Assembly (NCBI GenBank): GCA_008692225.1
Contig: VICG01000007.1
Location: 965,501-1,029,500 of the forward strand
From: Monilinia fructicola
Taxonomy: Eukaryota; Ascomycota; Leotiomycetes; Helotiales; Sclerotiniaceae
Direction: 5' to 3'
Length of the DNA: 64,000 bases
Positions 47,488-60,157 of this stretch are shown piece after piece. The notes beneath the pieces are model-generated. The model saw only the letters and a list, made by a program, of their open reading frames with translations, did not search any database and was not told the origin of the DNA. Position numbers and translations under genes: made by a program. The first letter of the stretch is position 1, and each line of letters starts with the position of its first letter.

Positions 47488-49169
47488 TCATACGCTCTGG
47501 GGAGCAAAAGTTCCTGCCGGTGGAGGACTGTTGACCATACTATTGCGCTTGTTACGGCTCTTCTTCATCTGGCTCTTCAATGCGCTAGAGTCCAATGGCT
47601 TCAAGAGTTCGAAGCTGCACAGCAACTCTGTTGAAACGCTCATGACAGCTCCATAATTGTCAAACTCTCCACAATAGTTCGGTGCCGAAAATACCGTAAC
47701 AAGAATTCGATCTTCGAAAAATTCGTAGCCATCTTCAACCACCATATGTGCCCGACAGACCAAATCAAAATCATGCCTTGCTAGGAATTCTGAAATAACC
47801 TTCTTGCCGAACGAATAACTAACGCCTCTCTCACTGCTTTCCCAATCTTTTTCCTGATCTGCAGGATCAGACCACAAGAGATCATTGAGTAGCCCAAAGT
47901 CAGGAACGTCTGTTGGTCTAGCAATATGTCTAATATCATCCATATGGCTCAGAGCTGGGGACAGGCCGCCATGTACACAAAAGATTTTCCCAGCGACGAT
48001 TGCTGCAATAGGTAGCTACCAAGAAGTTAGCCAAATTCGAATACAAAGAGAGCTTATTACATACACAGTTAAAGACATCCACAAACGTCTTCCATACTTT
48101 GACATTAGCTCTTCGCTTACACTCATCATAAAATCCATAAACGCGAGTAACGTTTGCACATTCGTGATTACCCCTCAGCAAAAAGAAATTCTCGGGGTAT
48201 TTAATCTTGTAGCACATGAGCAATAGGATTGTCTCCAGAGATTGCTTGCCTCGATCGACATAATCACCCAGGAATAAGAAATTTGACGAGGGAGGAAAAC
48301 CGCACATTTCAAACATGCGTATGAGGTCCGAGTATTGCCCATGAATGTCACCTACGATCTTAACAGGGGCTTCCAATTCGATCAGTGGTGGTTGATCTAA
48401 CAGAATCTCTCTCACTCGAGCGCAAATTGAGTTGATTTCCGCACTTTTGAGACACACTCCTTTTGTACTCTTCCCTTGATATCCTGCATCTAAAAGTCGC
48501 GAAAATATAGTCATCGAGTTCTTTCTCTTTTAGGGTGCCCATAGAGACTTGTGCTGATGCTGATGTTGAGAGAGTTGTTTCATTAGCTCCATTTATTGGA
48601 GCAGCCAGTAAGGTATGTTGGTCAACAGGGTTAATCTCATTCAATCTCTTGACCAGTATAGATTGCCCGGCTCTTCCACCAACTGCATAAGGATTGACTG
48701 TGCCAGAAGGCGGCTGATCGGAAACGTGATCGACTTCACCGCTGCGTTGAGCAGCGCCAACATCGTGATGTCCAGATTTTACGGAAGCAGATTGAACAGG
48801 TGAAGGGGGAGGTTTGAGATCATCGACCGGTGAAGAAACGTCCTCTGAAGAATCTTGTAATGATGTTGGTGAGCCTGGTGCAACTGATGCCTTGCCGGAT
48901 TTAGAGCCATTCCCTAATTCAGCATCTGATTTATCGTTTGCATCTCCACTGCCACCCATCCCTGCGATTGAGTTTCTTGGGCTGTCAATCTTGGAACCTG
49001 GTATTTTTGATCTAAGAGCGCCTCTAAATGATTTGTTTGATTCCTTGGTATCCGCTTTGCTGAACGAAGGATATGATGATAGATTGTCCGATCCTCTATC
49101 TAAAGACGTTTGAGATGCACTACGCCTCGGCGTCGCAGACCCCGAACTTTTGGATGGTTGGTTTCCCAT
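47488..49169 (-). CDS. PPZ1: Serine/threonine protein phosphatase PPZ1 type
   Basis: Exons 49169-48065 and 48015-47488, intron 48064-48016 (GTATGT...GTAG). The N-terminus MGNQPSKS is a myristoylation signal, followed by a Ser/Gly-rich region of about 220 residues as in yeast Ppz1. The catalytic domain has all PP1-family motifs: [55 protein letters not shown] and [15 protein letters not shown]. Ppz-type phosphatases control K+/Na+ homeostasis, cell-wall integrity and the cell cycle at the plasma membrane. One extra base in the A-run 48502-48505 (plus strand) shifts the frame between LDDYI and [11 protein letters not shown]; removing it gives 543 residues with a divisible sum. I read this as a sequence indel, since the catalytic part is intact. 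Confidence 0.9.
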
Positions 49170-49345
49170 TGTTGTTAATTCGGATATTCGGGCTCAATAG
49201 ATGATAGCGGCTGGTCAATTCCGCGTAGTTCAGTATGACTCAGAGGTGTCGCTGCCGTTTAGCTGCAGGTGTAAAGAAGAGAGGGAAAAATCGTTTTTCG
49301 TTTTCGTTTTCGTTATCGATAGTAGATGGAAGAATATGAATCAAA

Positions 49346-49915
49346 CCTGCTCCCAATTGTCTTGGGCGAGCTGCTGAGCAAGAAGCGTGAACTTTTGTTG
49401 GAATCGTTTATCCTAATTAGAATGGGCAAGTCGTACCGGTTGAAACACGTTTGGATGTAATCGTAATAATGGGTTCGTATGATCACTGGCGAGGAAGAGT
49501 TTGTGTTCGCAGACAGTGAATTGTAATAAGCAACCTATGGTGTGTAAGTATATGCGATATGCGGCAAATGTGTCTCCTTCAAAAGTCTTCTCATTATACT
49601 GGGCGAGGATGAAGGATAGCAACTTGATCTCTGCAAGCAAAGGACGAGATTCAGAGATATTGTGATCGTCGCTCAAATGTTGGTACGCACCTGTATTGAA
49701 AAATCAGGCAATTTCTAGCGTTGAGGCTGAGTCGGCTTTGCTGAAGGTAAGGTCTTCGTCTACATGGAAAGTCCGTTCCGTTAACACCGTAACTATCGAC
49801 AGGGCCGTCTTGAGTATATTGGCAAATGGCAACTTTGATAGGTTGCAAGAGCTATATCGAGTGTGTATATTCTTGGAGGGGCGGAAGCGGCTCGTCCCAG
49901 ATCGTATCCGTTAGA
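49346..49915 (-). CDS. Possible gene upstream of PPZ1, unidentified, frame interrupted
   Basis: One minus frame reads like protein on both sides of a TGA: SKLPFANILKTALSIVTVL and FHVDEDLTFSKADSASTLEI before it, FFNTGAYQHLSDD, EIKLLSFILAQYNEKTFEGD and HTNPLLRLHPNVFQP after it. It then stops, but a segment beyond CTAATTAG (DKRFQQKFTLLAQQLAQDNW, stop near 49346) also looks coding; the gap of 24 nt is short for an intron. The TGA (about 49703) may be an error, a missed intron or a real nonsense codon. I know no family for it. It could instead be the 5' leader of PPZ1. Confidence 0.33.
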
Positions 49916-50145
49916 GTTTCTCAAAGAGGAGATCAAAGGTTTACCTCAAAGGCAATGAGTGTAAAGTGGGAGGAAAGCTTAAAAGACGCAAAAGGAATCA
50001 CGATGGATATAATGTAATTAATCTAAACGATAGGACTCAACAGAACATTAGACGCTTGATGAATAAGGGTAATGGACGCTCAAAGATATTGGATCGATTC
50101 ATATGAACAGCTTTGTGATGTGAAAGGAATTTGGTGAGTTTTTGT

Positions 50146-50335
50146 CGTTGCAGCTGCAGTTGCAGTTGCAGTTGCAGTTGTAGTAGCAGTGGTAGTAGTC
50201 GTAGTAGTAGTAGTGGTCGTATAGTCGTGGTAGTCGTAGTAGTCGTTGTTGTCGTTGTTGTTGTTGTTGCTGCTGTTGTTGCTGTCGTTGCTATCGTTGC
50301 TGTCGTTCTTGTTGTTCCTGTTGTTCCTCTTGTTC
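50146..50335. repeat. Compound trinucleotide/hexamer microsatellite
   Basis: GTTGCA hexamers pass into GTAGTA/GTAGTC, then GTTGTT and GTCGTT units. The long Val/Ser ORF over it is a repeat artefact. Confidence 0.85.
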
Positions 50336-51377
50336 TCCTCTTCTATCGTTTCCTTTGAATGGGCCGTGATGGGGTTGTTGGTTTATTAGATTTTGGTTAT
50401 CGGGAACCGGGACCCAAAGACGGGTCTCTTTGTTTTTGACAACTCTGATTGGCTATGTGAGAAGAAAAAAGTGCTTGACAAGTGCACTACACTACATTTT
50501 GATGACGACGGCTAGATCAATTCATCCTATCTTTATCTCCCCTCCCTTTTCTCTCTGACTGTTGGCCTACCCACGAATCTATGCAAGTATTTAAATAATT
50601 GGATCTTTCGAATATATCAGATTGTGACAGGTTTCTATATCGAAAATATCCCCCGAGGTTGGACAATGTGTCAAGTTATGATGTCCACCTATTACATGTC
50701 GATACCACCTACTGTATCGTATTACATTTCGATATTGACACAAGCCCCTGAGCATTCTAGATCATTCCAAAGTTGCTTGGATATTTATTGTCCGAGATAT
50801 TTTCCTTCAGAAATTCACGATAACATCTAGAGAGTTCTTCGAAGTAGAGAGTCAAATTTAGAATTGATGCACGATGGAATATGCTTCATTCAAACCGTAG
50901 CATTGATTCTTTGATCATTGGTTGCTAAGTAGCAAATTCTGAAATCTCACACACGCAGAGAGATATCGTTGAGGATGTCTTTGATGGAAGAATTTGAAGA
51001 GATATGTTGATCCTTTTTCAATGACTCAGTTTTCCTCGTAGGGTAATGAAGGGAGTGTGAGGAAGCTACTTGAGGAACACCTCGTATGCTCCTCTCATGG
51101 TTGGGTGGCGGGTGTCTCATTTGATATCTCAGAGTCCTGGATGCCACTGTCACTTACACCTTCATTTCTTCCATTTCTTAACCTCAAGTCTGTTCCTTTC
51201 CAAAATGTGTGTTTCTCTACTCTTCTACGCGTACTCTACAATTACTTCTTGATTTCAGTCATATCGTGTGGAAAAGTTCACAATCAAACTTCGATACTAT
51301 TCCGAGAGGTCTTGGAAAATACGACTTACAGCTCCGCAATATCTTCTCTCCTATCCTGTGTCATCGTAAATGCAATT

Positions 51378-51530
51378 TTCACTTGCGAAGCAATGACAGA
51401 AATCCGTTTGATCATGCTAACTTGCCATTTGAAATTTGGATCAAGATTCTTAAGGAACTTGCATGTGAACCTTACATTCGTGTTTGGTCGTTGACGCCCT
51501 TGGTTACTTGTTATATTATACATGGCCTGT
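51378..51530 (+). other. Possible F-box/2EXR-like fragment
   Basis: A short frame reads HLRSNDRNPFDHANLPFEIW, then IKILKELACEPYIRVWSL. The LPFEIWIKILKELA helix resembles the start of fungal F-box or 2EXR domains. No complete gene could be built around it. Confidence 0.22.
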
Positions 51531-53339
51531 AAAATCTAGTATTTTCCTTACGAGCTATCTATCTAATTTGGGCCATCTTGGATTTGATTGCACTACCTCA
51601 AGCACCATTCTCAAAATGTCTCGAGGCGATCGATTATGGCGAGGGAAATTCTAGAGCATCAGATTCGCTCTTTTTAGCAAAGGATTTGTACTGGAGACAG
51701 GAATCTACGTCTAAGGTTGGTTGTTTCTTCCACGCTGCACTCTATAAGACCCAAGTCTGTCTAAATGCTTTATCTGGCATCCCCTTCACGTCTAATGCAA
51801 CTTTGGATATTCACCATCTTCCGCTTTTCTTCTCTTGTCCACACCGCCTTGTATCTGAACTCTGCTTGAATATATTTTATCCAATATACCTTCTTCACTC
51901 ACTCACAAAGCTTCGGCACTTCGGTCTCCTTTGAAGTTCCTTTGAACGTTCTTCGAAATACAACTGTCAGTCCCTTGGTATTGCAGCAAAATTCTTCTTG
52001 AACTTCGAAATCGATGCGATTATTATCTCAGGCATGTATTTTTACCTCGAGCCAAACATACAGATTACAACAGGATCCGGAACCGGATACAGAGATTCTG
52101 CGTGGTTATCCCTGGTTGATACAATCGAGCACAATCGCACCTTGTAATAATGGACGGCCTGAATCAGTCATAATTATATGAACACATCTCAGTGGTACGT
52201 TACGATACATCGAAAGATTCAGGAAGGTTGCATGACTTGATGCAAGTTATCAGGACTTGATGCAAGCCAGCCCAATGACTCAGAAATTTGCAAAAGTTGC
52301 TGGCACGCCGTTGCTGGGTTTAGATGAACCAGAATCGAATCTTTCAGCGGAATGGAGGCGGCCGAGTTTGCGTTTTCAGCTGATGAATCGATCGTTGCTA
52401 TGAGATAGGATAGTCGTGATGATCGTGTCATGGAATATCTGACATGCTATATCCTGGGCTGGAAATAACCTTCTAATGAACAACACAGCTATCATCAAGT
52501 GCTTTACTAAAGTATGGTTGTGCTACTGTTACGTTAGAGATTTTGGAGGAATGTGATTCTAATCGAACAATTCTTCCCATGAACAACGCCGCTATCTTAT
52601 ATGGTAACCTTACTTTTACTTCCGAGACGATTGCACTTAACATTTGTCGTCGTACTTTTTACTTTCAAAGCGATGGCACTTGAGCTTGTCGCAAAAGCAA
52701 TCTTCCACTGGCGCATAATTAGCGACGATTCATCCATCCATCTCGACGATCAGAGAAATTCCAGGCCGCCACCTGATTTCAATGCCCTAATATATAATTC
52801 ATCAAATCTTGAAATCCTTCAACCACCCATTCAAATCCTCTCAACATCCAACCAAACCAAACCAAACCCCAAATGTACACATCACGTACATACTACATCC
52901 ATACACCCATCATCCTCCAACCCGCAATCAAGTACCCCCCTCCCCCCCCCTGGTTGAATTTTCAAATCTCCAAAAAAACCCCCTCATTGTTGTCATCTTC
53001 ATCAACAATAAATCAACTCGCACACACTTAGATAACAGAACATTACAACACTACAACATCATAGCATCACACCGTCACAACACGCCCTAGCACCCACTCA
53101 AACTCCAATACATCCACCCACCCATCACCACAGTAGTACCTCCGCACATAGCAGCCACCACACCCCATCAACAAACGGCCAAAGCACCCACCACTCACAA
53201 AGCCGCATCCTGAGTTCGCTTCGTCTGAGCGCTGAAACGAGGTTGGACCCCGCTTTGGCGATGGTACTGTAGGTTTGTGCTTTTGGTTTATGATTTGCGA
53301 TTTGCGATTTTGCGTACTCTGTAGATCTTGACGGTTGGG

Positions 53340-53397
53340 GCTGGAGTGTGGATGGATGGATGGAGGGATGGATGGAGGGATGGATGGTTGGTTGTAG
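53340..53397. repeat. GATG tetranucleotide tract
   Basis: GGATGGAT/GGAGGGAT units. A neighbouring ATCACG tract with its own inverted copy lies at about 53440-53473. Confidence 0.8.
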
Positions 53398-53976
53398 ACT
53401 CGTGCTGGTCCTGTACAGTACTTATCCCTACTTTCCCGCCACGATCACGATCACGATCATGTCGTGATCGTGAATATGAATTAATAAACGAGATCAAAAC
53501 CTATCCTTGGAATGAAAATGAAAGTACAAATGCAAGCGCAAATGCAAATGCAAATGAAATCAAAACGAAAATTAATATCAAAAATCCAGAGTGAGTCTCG
53601 AGGAGAAAAGCAAAGTTCCATTCCTCCCTAGACTTGTATACTCGTCATTCAGTCATCATGAGTAATTATAACCTGGAACCCGCAACGTGAATACCCAGAT
53701 CCAGAATTCAAGTACATACTGAACGGAGTATCAAACCTCGATTCCTATTACCTAGGGACGTTACTACGTTGGGGAGGTACAATAACGATACCCGCCCTCA
53801 CCCTCCCCCCATCCCTTTCACACCCTCCCTCCAAGCTTTACAACGTAACTGTAAAGTTACGTTCCTGTCCTCACAAGACCGACGGATATTTCGCGCGTCG
53901 GAGATAGGGCAGACGGGCTGGATCTGCTAGCTGCTACGATACTACAGTACTATACTGCACTCGAGTACTACACCAT

Positions 53977-54024
53977 AATTACCATACCATACCATACCGT
54001 ACCGTACCGTACCATACCGTACCT
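53977..54024. repeat. ACCAT/ACCGT pentamer tract
   Basis: Eight to nine tandem pentamers alternating ACCAT and ACCGT. Confidence 0.8.
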
Positions 54025-54129
54025 CGCAGTTGCCATAAAAAAAATCTACAGAGCACGGAATCATAAATCAAGTAATCTTAAAACCTACCTAAAAACCTAC
54101 CCATCTAATTACCAGTTTTTCATTTTCAT

Positions 54130-54720
54130 TTTCACAATTTATATAATAGACATAGTTTATAAATATAGTATTTTTATTAAAAGGCATTTAGCTAGATTTA
54201 ACATTTTCTAAAATCAACACGTATTATAAATAATATAGTATTTTATATAAGCGAAATAAGCTAAATTAATTTAAAATTATTAATATTTCTAATTTCCGAG
54301 CTTCAAGTACGGCCGCTCGGGCTAGCTAATAATATAACTCGTCTAAGGCTTATTAATACTAGATATTATATAATAATAACCCTTTATAATCTTCTTTAGA
54401 GCTTATTTTATAGAGTTTATATAATATCTATTTATTTTTTAATGATTAAAAGTTTATATTTTTAAGATTAATATTTATCTTAACTATATTAAATTAATTT
54501 AATTAAATAAAAATAAAACTCTATTTTGTATTTTTTTAAAATCGCGAAATATAAAGTAAAGCGAAGATTTCATCATGGCTTTTTTAGGATTCGTTATATG
54601 TAATAATAGATTGATCGCTATTATAAATATCCTTATTCGAAACCTTTAATAGTTTCCTAAATGTCTCTTATATCTTACTTATAATTAATCATAGCAAATC
54701 TTACATTCGACATTTCTATT
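54130..54720. other. AT-rich RIP-like block
   Basis: Nearly devoid of G and C, with abundant TpA and no coding frame. It looks like a repeat-induced point mutation relic, but the parent element cannot be recognised. Confidence 0.55.
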
Positions 54721-55485
54721 ACCCGAGTACAACCCAGAAATATAACCAGCCGATGCTTCAAGAAAAGATATACACGTACACCAGGTATCCATATATATAC
54801 TGTCCATACCCGCATCTCTGAAAAAGGCGCATTCGACAAGTCGGTCTATCTCCTCGCACTCGAGTCACGAAAATCAGAAATCCACGAGCGCTGTTTTGGA
54901 AGGAAAAAATCTATCGACCGAGTACAGACAGACAGACAGACAGTACTGTCCAGTATCCACCATGGTACTGTAGGGATGATTACAAAGATCCGTGGATGCG
55001 TGAAATCTTTCTATTGCAGCGGATGATATAATCATCCCTACTTACAGGTAGGTAGTGCGCACTGGTACTCTGCAGTCTGTACTGTACAGAGTTCGCCGGG
55101 TGTGTTTTGGTTGGCTGGCTTGGTTTGGTATTTTATATACTGTGAATCTGCGATACGCGTGGAGTTGGAAGAAAAAAAAAAGACGTTCTCGTATATCTGT
55201 GGACTGTATGAAAATAAAATACTCTGTGCTGTACATATTCAGTGTGCGGAATATTCATGCGCGTAAAATATGCAACCCTGCTCAGCCACGATGTCGGGTA
55301 CACATTCTGTACTCTGTAAGTTATCACTTGCTGTACTGTACAGCACAGAAGGGGATTACGCGGACTGGGCTGGGCGGCGGGCGGGATGGCTTGCGTGGAG
55401 GGCGCAGGGGTGGGGCTTGGCGGGTTGGTTTCCCTTGCCTTGGTGTGAAGGAGGGAGGGAGGCGTTGGTTTGGGTCGAAGGTGTG

Positions 55486-55513
55486 TACTGTACTGTACTG
55501 TACTGTACTGTGT
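55486..55513. repeat. TACTG pentamer tract
   Basis: Five TACTG units; related TACAGTACTG strings recur at 53.9, 54.9, 55.1, 55.3 and 56.3 kb. Confidence 0.75.
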
Positions 55514-55635
55514 GAATATATGGATTGATGGATGAATGAATGGATGGATTATAGATGGAGCGAAGAAGGGCTAGCGACGGTAGCGCGGATTCTTTTCATG
55601 GGGTATGTTTTTGACCATTTGCTTGTTTGATTGTT

Positions 55636-55702
55636 TATAAACGGATGAACGAACGAAGGAATGAATGAATGGATGAACAAATGAATGAATGAATGAATGA
55701 AT
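55636..55702. repeat. GAATGAAT/GAAC tetranucleotide tract
   Basis: Imperfect tandem tetramers, cleanest at 55680-55702. Confidence 0.75.
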
Positions 55703-56805
55703 ATTCACAGGTTGGAATTTTATCCTGCTCGCACACCTTGTATATATTGGTATAGTACCATTATACTAGATTACTCCGTCTCCCAACCTTGGTCCACGGC
55801 TGATGAGAGCAATCAATTTAGGTTTCCGGAGTATTCCCATGCTTTCAAATATATCTCCAGAGCACAGAGGACGTACTCAGTACGTCCCGTAGGCTGTAGA
55901 TGATACGCTCCGTACTTCCTATTACCTGGGAAGGTTTCCATCCATCTTCAGCTGTGCAGGCAGGCACGGGCGTGAGTTCTGTGAAGGATGATGTTTTCAC
56001 GGGATCCTGTAGCCTGAACCCAAACTTTGCTTTTTGGTTAACCTTATGTGTACTGTACGGGTTTCGTTCGGGCGGTTTGCGTGATTGTGAGGTTCGGGGA
56101 TCCTGAGGGAAATGTATCCTACTGTACGTGACCGGACCGTCGGTAGATGGATGGATGGTGAGCTGTATCGGGTCACCCGCCCGTTGACTGGACTATTTTG
56201 GTGCAAACGATGATGGGGAATACAGAGTATACAAGGACAGACTCTAGAGTAGTGCAAGGAGAATCATAGTGTAGGGATGTGGATACAGATACAGTGCAGT
56301 ACAGTATAGTACAGTACAGTAGTTCTACAGCAGTATGTACTACAGAGTATGAACTTGGCAACTTGGTAAGGAATCCCCGTGGACAAGCATGTGATATAAA
56401 TAGACATGGATGGAGTAAAATGTTTCTGGGTTCCAGGTTGCCGTAGTTTGAAGTGATTAGCTCGGGAAGGGGAAGTCTTCTACGGTCGAATCAGGTATAG
56501 TCTTTCGTGTTCCTTCATACTCGAGTATATGATACGGGTATTCCTTCTTGCAGTATTCCTGTAAGGTTTGAGGTGGAAACTCGAAAGCTTATTAGTATCA
56601 AAAGGGATAAGGGAGGATTCAGCCACGATGTGATATGTAGGTACGGTACAGTAGCTACCGGTGATAGTCCTCTGTTATCAACAAAGAATACCAAAATAAA
56701 AAGATGGTGGGAAACCTTGGAATAGATTGCGCAGTTCAAGTTGTACACATAGTTGGATTGGTTGGTCATTGTGGCTTGTTGATTGTGTTTTACCTGATCT
56801 GCAGG

Positions 56806-56958
56806 GTTGGAGGTTGGAGGTTGGAGGTTGATGGATGATGGATGATGGTTGATGGTTAATGGTTGATGGTTGATGGTTGATGGTTGATGGTTGATGGTTG
56901 ATGGTTGATGGTTGATGGTTGATGGTTGATGGTTGGAGGAGGTTGGAGGTTGGAGGTT
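56806..56958. repeat. 7-bp minisatellite (GGTTGAT/GGTTGGA)
   Basis: About twenty units with two variants; the outer units are GGTTGGAG, the inner ones GGTTGAT. Confidence 0.85.
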
Positions 56959-57009
56959 GGGAGAGTATTTGGTAAGTAAGGCTTTTTTCATAGATAGTTA
57001 GATTATATA

Positions 57010-57250
57010 CAAGAGGTTGGTAAAATGATGAATAGGTGTTAAATTAATAATATATTAATAAATCACTAGAATTTCTAAAATCACTTTTTCTTAAATCACT
57101 AACTTTATAATACTAGTATTCTTTTAAAATTAATTTTTATAATATAAAAATCTTATAAGAAGATATTAAAATACTCAACCTATGATATGTATAAATTGTA
57201 AAGAATTATATTAAGATGTTGTTGAATAATTATAAGTTTTATATTCGATT
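57010..57250. other. AT-rich RIP-like block
   Basis: Short block with TpA-rich composition like the one at 54.1-54.7 kb. Confidence 0.5.
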
Positions 57251-57842
57251 CGCCTATGGCTCTTTTAAATCCCGCTTGAGTATGCCCAGGTGTGATTTAT
57301 GGTTCTTTATTTTACTTGTAATGATACAAGAGGAATAAGTTTGTAACTCTCCAGCTTCCTTAACCTTACCCAGGACTGTTGGACTGTCCTGATTCCTTCG
57401 ACCAGGTGAGAATAGAACTGCATGCAGAGTACAAGCACGTTCTCCAGCCCTAGCTGCTAATAAGTAATTACTAGACAGGTAGATACCAGTCGACTGGAAG
57501 TAGAAATGAACGGACTAATGGGAAGAGGAAGAGGAAGAGGAAGAGGGAGGACTAAAGGCCAAGATGGATGGATTGTTTTATTATACGGAGTGAATAGAAT
57601 CAGTACAGAGTAGAAGGGATGGATGGATGTCAACATGCTACTCTTTCAAGTCTAGTCTAGTCTAGTTTAGCCCTCTCTCCTTCTTCCTCTCTCCTCTCTG
57701 TCTTCTCTACTCCTGCTCACACAATTACCCACCTACTTATCTAGCAAAATAACTTGCTTCATCATCCATATAGTATATACGGAGTACAGAGTAGATGGTC
57801 AAGAGCACCTGGGCATGAATACAATAAAATTAAATCTAATCA

Positions 57843-57925
57843 TCCTTTCTCTTTCCATTTCCATTTCCATTTCCATTTCCATTTTCATTTCCACTTTCAC
57901 TTCCACTCCCACTTCCATTCCCATT
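57843..57925. repeat. CCATTT hexamer tract
   Basis: Imperfect tandem CCATTT/CCACTT units about 650 bp upstream of the Sur7-like gene. Confidence 0.8.
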
Positions 57926-58249
57926 TCTATTTCCATCTTCCATCAAAATCCCCTAATAATCCATGGATGTCTCAAACAACATGATAATCCCAATTCACAA
58001 GGAATTTCCCCATAAAAAATTCATCGTTTTTTTCGTCATTCACGCTGCACACGCATTTCACAGCCCCCCCGTCAATCCCTTCAATCCCTTCAAAGTTCAA
58101 TCCCTCCCCCTCCCATGTTACATGTTACATTTACTGCGCCGCGCCTATCCCAGGATCCTTGTCGTTTGGTAGTTGTACATAATAAACATCAAACCTCCTG
58201 CCTTCGTGTTTCCATTGATCTTTTATCGATTTGTTTTTGTTTTCTCTCA

Positions 58250-58325
58250 TATCATTTACATCATTTACATCATTCACGTCACTCACGTCACTCACGTCAC
58301 TCACATCACTCACATCATTCACACC
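58250..58325. repeat. 9-bp tandem tract (TCACTCACG / TCATTTACA)
   Basis: About eight units, two variant blocks. Confidence 0.75.
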
Positions 58326-58580
58326 TACGACAAAAACCTCAAAACCATATACAGACATAATATCGATCCTTGGGATTCCTTTCTTCATTGCATCTAATCG
58401 TCGCAGGAGAGAATAAATCACACTTTCGCTCTTTTTTCTTGTTGGCTGTTGAGTTTACGATAAGCAACAACAAAAAACTATATCAACCTTGATATCAACA
58501 TCAACATCAACATCAGCATCAACGATTTAATCGCAAGATAACATTACAACAAAACCACCAATCGTTACATCACCGAAATC

Positions 58581-59626
58581 ATGGGTTTTCGGTCGCTTTC
58601 TTTGTGTTGTGCCATTTGGCTTAACTCTCGCAAGTTTAGTTTGTCTTCTCATGGCAGCTCTCGCTGGTGTTACAGATAAATCTCTGGAGCTCTTCACCGT
58701 AAACACCCGCCAACCTCTCGATCTCCTCCTCAACTCTCCTCAGTCTTGAAAAGTCTGTCACGAAACGTGGTCTTGGAGATCTCCACGTTTCCGCTTTGAC
58801 TTCCACTTCCCACCTCCTCTGCAAAATCCAGCCTTGAATCTCTGATTGCTTCAGCTACCGGCACGGATTCCGCCGTCAACATCACAGCGAAGGACCTTGA
58901 TCTGGCCGATAGTTATCAAATCAGTTTTGTGGGGTTACTGCGCGACCACGGGCAAGAATAGAACATGCTCCTCACCAAAGTTTAACTGGGCTGCGTCTTC
59001 CCTCAATACTTCCTCCATCGATACCCTTGCCGCGTCAACCGGGACCAATATTACTCTCCCCAGCGACATCAAACATGCTCTCAAGACATTTACCGTGGTA
59101 TCGAAGTGGACCCAAGTCGTTTACATCATCGCTTTGATCGCAACCGCGCAGCCGAACTCTTCCTGGGTCTCTTTGCCATCTGCTCGCGAGCCGCTTCATG
59201 CGTGACGTACATCATCTCCGGTTTCAGCACCACCGCCCGCCGTCGTCGCATCCATCATGGCCACCGCCCTCTGCTCCGTCACAGTCGGCGCCATCAAGTC
59301 ATCGACCAAAGCATACGGAGTCAAAGCCAACATCGATACGCACTTCCTCGCCATCACCTGGCTCGCCGTGGTCTTCAGCGTCGCAAGCAGTTTCTTCTGG
59401 GTCTTCACCATTTGCTGCTGTGCTTCGAGCAACAAGGCCAGCAAGAAGGATCGTCGCAGCTTGAATGATTCGGAGAAGTTGATTCCTCAAAACACAGCGT
59501 ACCAGAAGATTGATACCCCAGATACTGGGTATGTTGGTCAACAACAGGGCATTTACCACCCGCAACAATACCACCAACCTACACGCACCGGTGCCTTATG
59601 AGCCTTATTCCCATGGTGCCATCTAA
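58581..59626 (+). CDS. Sur7/PalI-family four-span membrane protein; many frame breaks
   Basis: The ATG at 58581 (MGFRSLSL) and stop TAA at 59624-59626 frame a Sur7/PalI-like protein of about 345 residues. Visible parts in order: TM1 (FGLTLASLVCLLMAALAGV), an extracellular loop with LSLEKSVTKRGLGDLHVSAL, the family signature WGYCATTGKNRTCSSPKFNW, TM2 (VVYIIALIATA, then ELFLGLFAICSR), TM3 (ASIMATALCSVTVGAI), TM4 (FLAITWLAVVFSVASSFFW), then a cytosolic tail ending EPYSHGAI. The family acts in eisosomes/cortical patches (Sur7) or ambient-pH sensing (PalI/Rim9). The frame changes at about seven places, each by one base: 58600-58612, 58704-58710, 58823-58826, 58925-58928, 59144-59150, 59236-59238 and 59583-59590. 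No nonsense codons appear within the coding frame between breaks, so sequencing indels are more likely than decay. Confidence 0.78.
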
Positions 59627-60157
59627 GCGGCGGATCGGAAGGATAGAGGAGTGATGGATGGGTAGCAGGATGTAGGGTGAGCAAGGAAGGGGGGAAAAAG
59701 GAAAGAATGGAAACAAGAAACTTGTTGCATTTAGCGTCTGGCGTTCGGTTACTTTCACATTGTCTTGTCTAATCTGGATTGGGTCAAAGGGAAGATTTGA
59801 GAAGAGGAAAAGACAATAGGTAGTGAGTGAGTCACTGGCTTCACTCAGCCACCATCAATAGATAAAGCAACGATACCCTCCCTCTAACCATCTCTGCATC
59901 TTCCGAATGAATCTGGTGAACTACTGAATCCCTGCTGCCCCAAACTTTCCCCTGAATATCATCATCATATAGGCTATTACTCCATAATTCCTCTCGTCGT
60001 CCGTCGTCGTCGTCTTGATTAAATCGGGCTAGGTCCCTTGCGTGCTCGATGTATGGGTGATGGTATGAATCTCTAGCGAGGCTTTACCTCCACCTTCTAC
60101 CTTTTCTCCTCCAACCCATATCTACTCTCCATCCATTTATCCACTTTGATACTACTT

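Larger units (their letters stand above)
49916..58580. other. Repeat-rich, gene-poor stretch
   Basis: About 8.7 kb without a firm gene. The part before 53 kb is ordinary intergenic sequence with a few short frames; from 53 kb on it is dominated by microsatellites, TGTAC/TACTG strings and AT-rich blocks. Confidence 0.45.

Noticed and set aside
50131..50358. 75-codon Cys/Ser/Val ORF
   Set aside because: Artefact of the GTTGCA/GTAGTA/GTTGTT microsatellite.
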